Assembly (NCBI GenBank): GCA_016711435.1
Contig: JADJSY010000003.1
Coordinates: 186,001-250,000, forward strand
Reading direction: 5' to 3'
DNA: 64,000 nucleotides
From: Lewinellaceae bacterium
GTDB lineage: Bacteria > Bacteroidota > Bacteroidia > Chitinophagales > Saprospiraceae
In this document: one piece after another, positions 63,595 to 64,000 of the stretch
Layout: each line of letters opens with the position of its first letter
Position numbering within the stretch: position 1 is the first letter of the stretch
Notes under the pieces: model-generated
Databases searched by the model: none
What the model was told of the DNA's origin: nothing
The model's input: only the letters and a program-made list of their open reading frames with translations
Made by a program: the position numbers and the translations under genes

Positions 63595-64000
63595 ATGCTA
63601 AATATCATGGAAAAACACATCCTCGAGCACGGTTTGAATATGAACCGCCGGAAGTTTTTGTCGCGGCTCAGCCTCGGCCTGGGCAGCATTGCCTTAGGCT
63701 CGTTGTTGGTTCCCGACTTGTTTTCCGGCAGCGAGGAAGAGATGATCATGGCAGGATTGCCGCATTTTGCCCCCAAGGCAAAGCGCGTTATTTATCTGTT
63801 CCAAAACGGAGCGCCTTCGCAACTGGACTTGTTTGATTACAAACCGAAATTGCGGCAAATGCAGGGCCTGGAACTGCCCGATTCCGTCCGAAAAGGGCAG
63901 CGCCTCACGGGCATGACCTCCAACCAGAAGTCGTTTCCGCTGGCGGGTTCCAAATTTGCTTTCCAGCAATACGGACAACACGGCGCCTGGCTCAGCGAAC
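63595..64000 (+). CDS. DUF1501 protein, 3' end outside window
   Basis: 135 residues to the window end. Twin-arginine signal 'MNRRKFLSRLSLGLGSIAL' at residues 16-34; ATG at 63595 or 63607. After it comes 'AKRVIYLFQNGAPSQLDLFDYKP', the start of the sulfatase-like DUF1501 domain, in which 'GAPSQLDLFD' is diagnostic. Exported folded by Tat. It is the constant partner of DUF1549/DUF1553 proteins, and the two genes are certainly co-transcribed. Full-length members are about 450-490 residues. Confidence 0.93.
   Translation, partial: MLNIMEKHILEHGLNMNRRKFLSRLSLGLGSIALGSLLVPDLFSGSEEEMIMAGLPHFAPKAKRVIYLFQNGAPSQLDLFDYKPKLRQMQGLELPDSVRKGQRLTGMTSNQKSFPLAGSKFAFQQYGQHGAWLSE

Overview
The window looks like a chromosome segment from a member of the Bacteroidota, most likely a Saprospiraceae-type (Haliscomenobacter/Lewinella-like) bacterium. 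The evidence is protein-based: type IX secretion C-terminal signals of both type A and type B, a giant choice-of-anchor-L/SprB-like adhesin, OMP_b-brl TonB-linked receptors, LytS/LytTR pairs, PSD1/DUF1501 cytochrome-type proteins, and few Shine-Dalgarno sites. I see no rRNA, tRNA, CRISPR array, phage or intact insertion sequence. Several genes carry single-base frameshifts, and 56408-56880 is homopolymer junk, so parts of the assembly are probably error-prone.

Layout. 1-3.3 kb: SGNH hydrolase end, ECF sigma factor with a putative membrane anti-sigma partner, DEAD-box RNA helicase. 3.4-4.0 kb: small outer-membrane barrel. 4.2-15.4 kb (minus strand): a short-chain carboxylate block with AMP-forming acetyl- and propionyl-CoA synthetases, a symporter-STAC-histidine kinase with a stand-alone receiver, a small membrane protein, a porin-like protein, and an MHS-family transporter with a small membrane partner. 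15.7-25.1 kb: ArsR-type regulator and a roughly 2,994-residue secreted repeat protein broken by two frameshifts. 25.4-33.8 kb: SGNH envelope protein, YgiD-type dioxygenase, LytTR two-component pair, TonB-type receptor, YceI protein. 33.8-40.9 kb: broken nucleoside hydrolase, several membrane proteins of unknown function, dienelactone hydrolase, tryptophan 2,3-dioxygenase, OmpA lipoprotein. 41-51.6 kb: an unknown large secreted protein and its coiled-coil partner, Crp/Fnr regulator, lipoprotein, M20 dipeptidase, FKBP isomerase, GT39 glycosyltransferase, acetyltransferase. 51.7-56.4 kb: an operon of a beta-lactamase/D-aminoacylase fusion, a DgcN-like protein and a DgcA-like epimerase, suggesting D-glutamate or N-acyl-D-amino-acid conversion. 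56.9-64 kb: fasciclin protein remnant, slipin, T9SS receptor-L protein, an effector-associated-domain/winged-helix protein, and a PSD1 plus DUF1501 pair cut by the window end.

The most unusual feature is non-coding. More than fifteen intergenic spaces are filled by palindromes whose arms are tandem, degenerate units, usually 7 bases long. Several unrelated sequence families share the same architecture. With few exceptions they start at, or even supply, the stop codon of the upstream gene with a G-rich sense strand, pass through a hairpin core, and end in a G-poor, C-rich stretch that often runs right up to the next start codon. Cores recur between distant loci with compensatory arm changes. 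One family recurs as an approximately 80-base leader before three start codons and once in reverse. This looks like a genome-wide class of heptamer-built intergenic elements.
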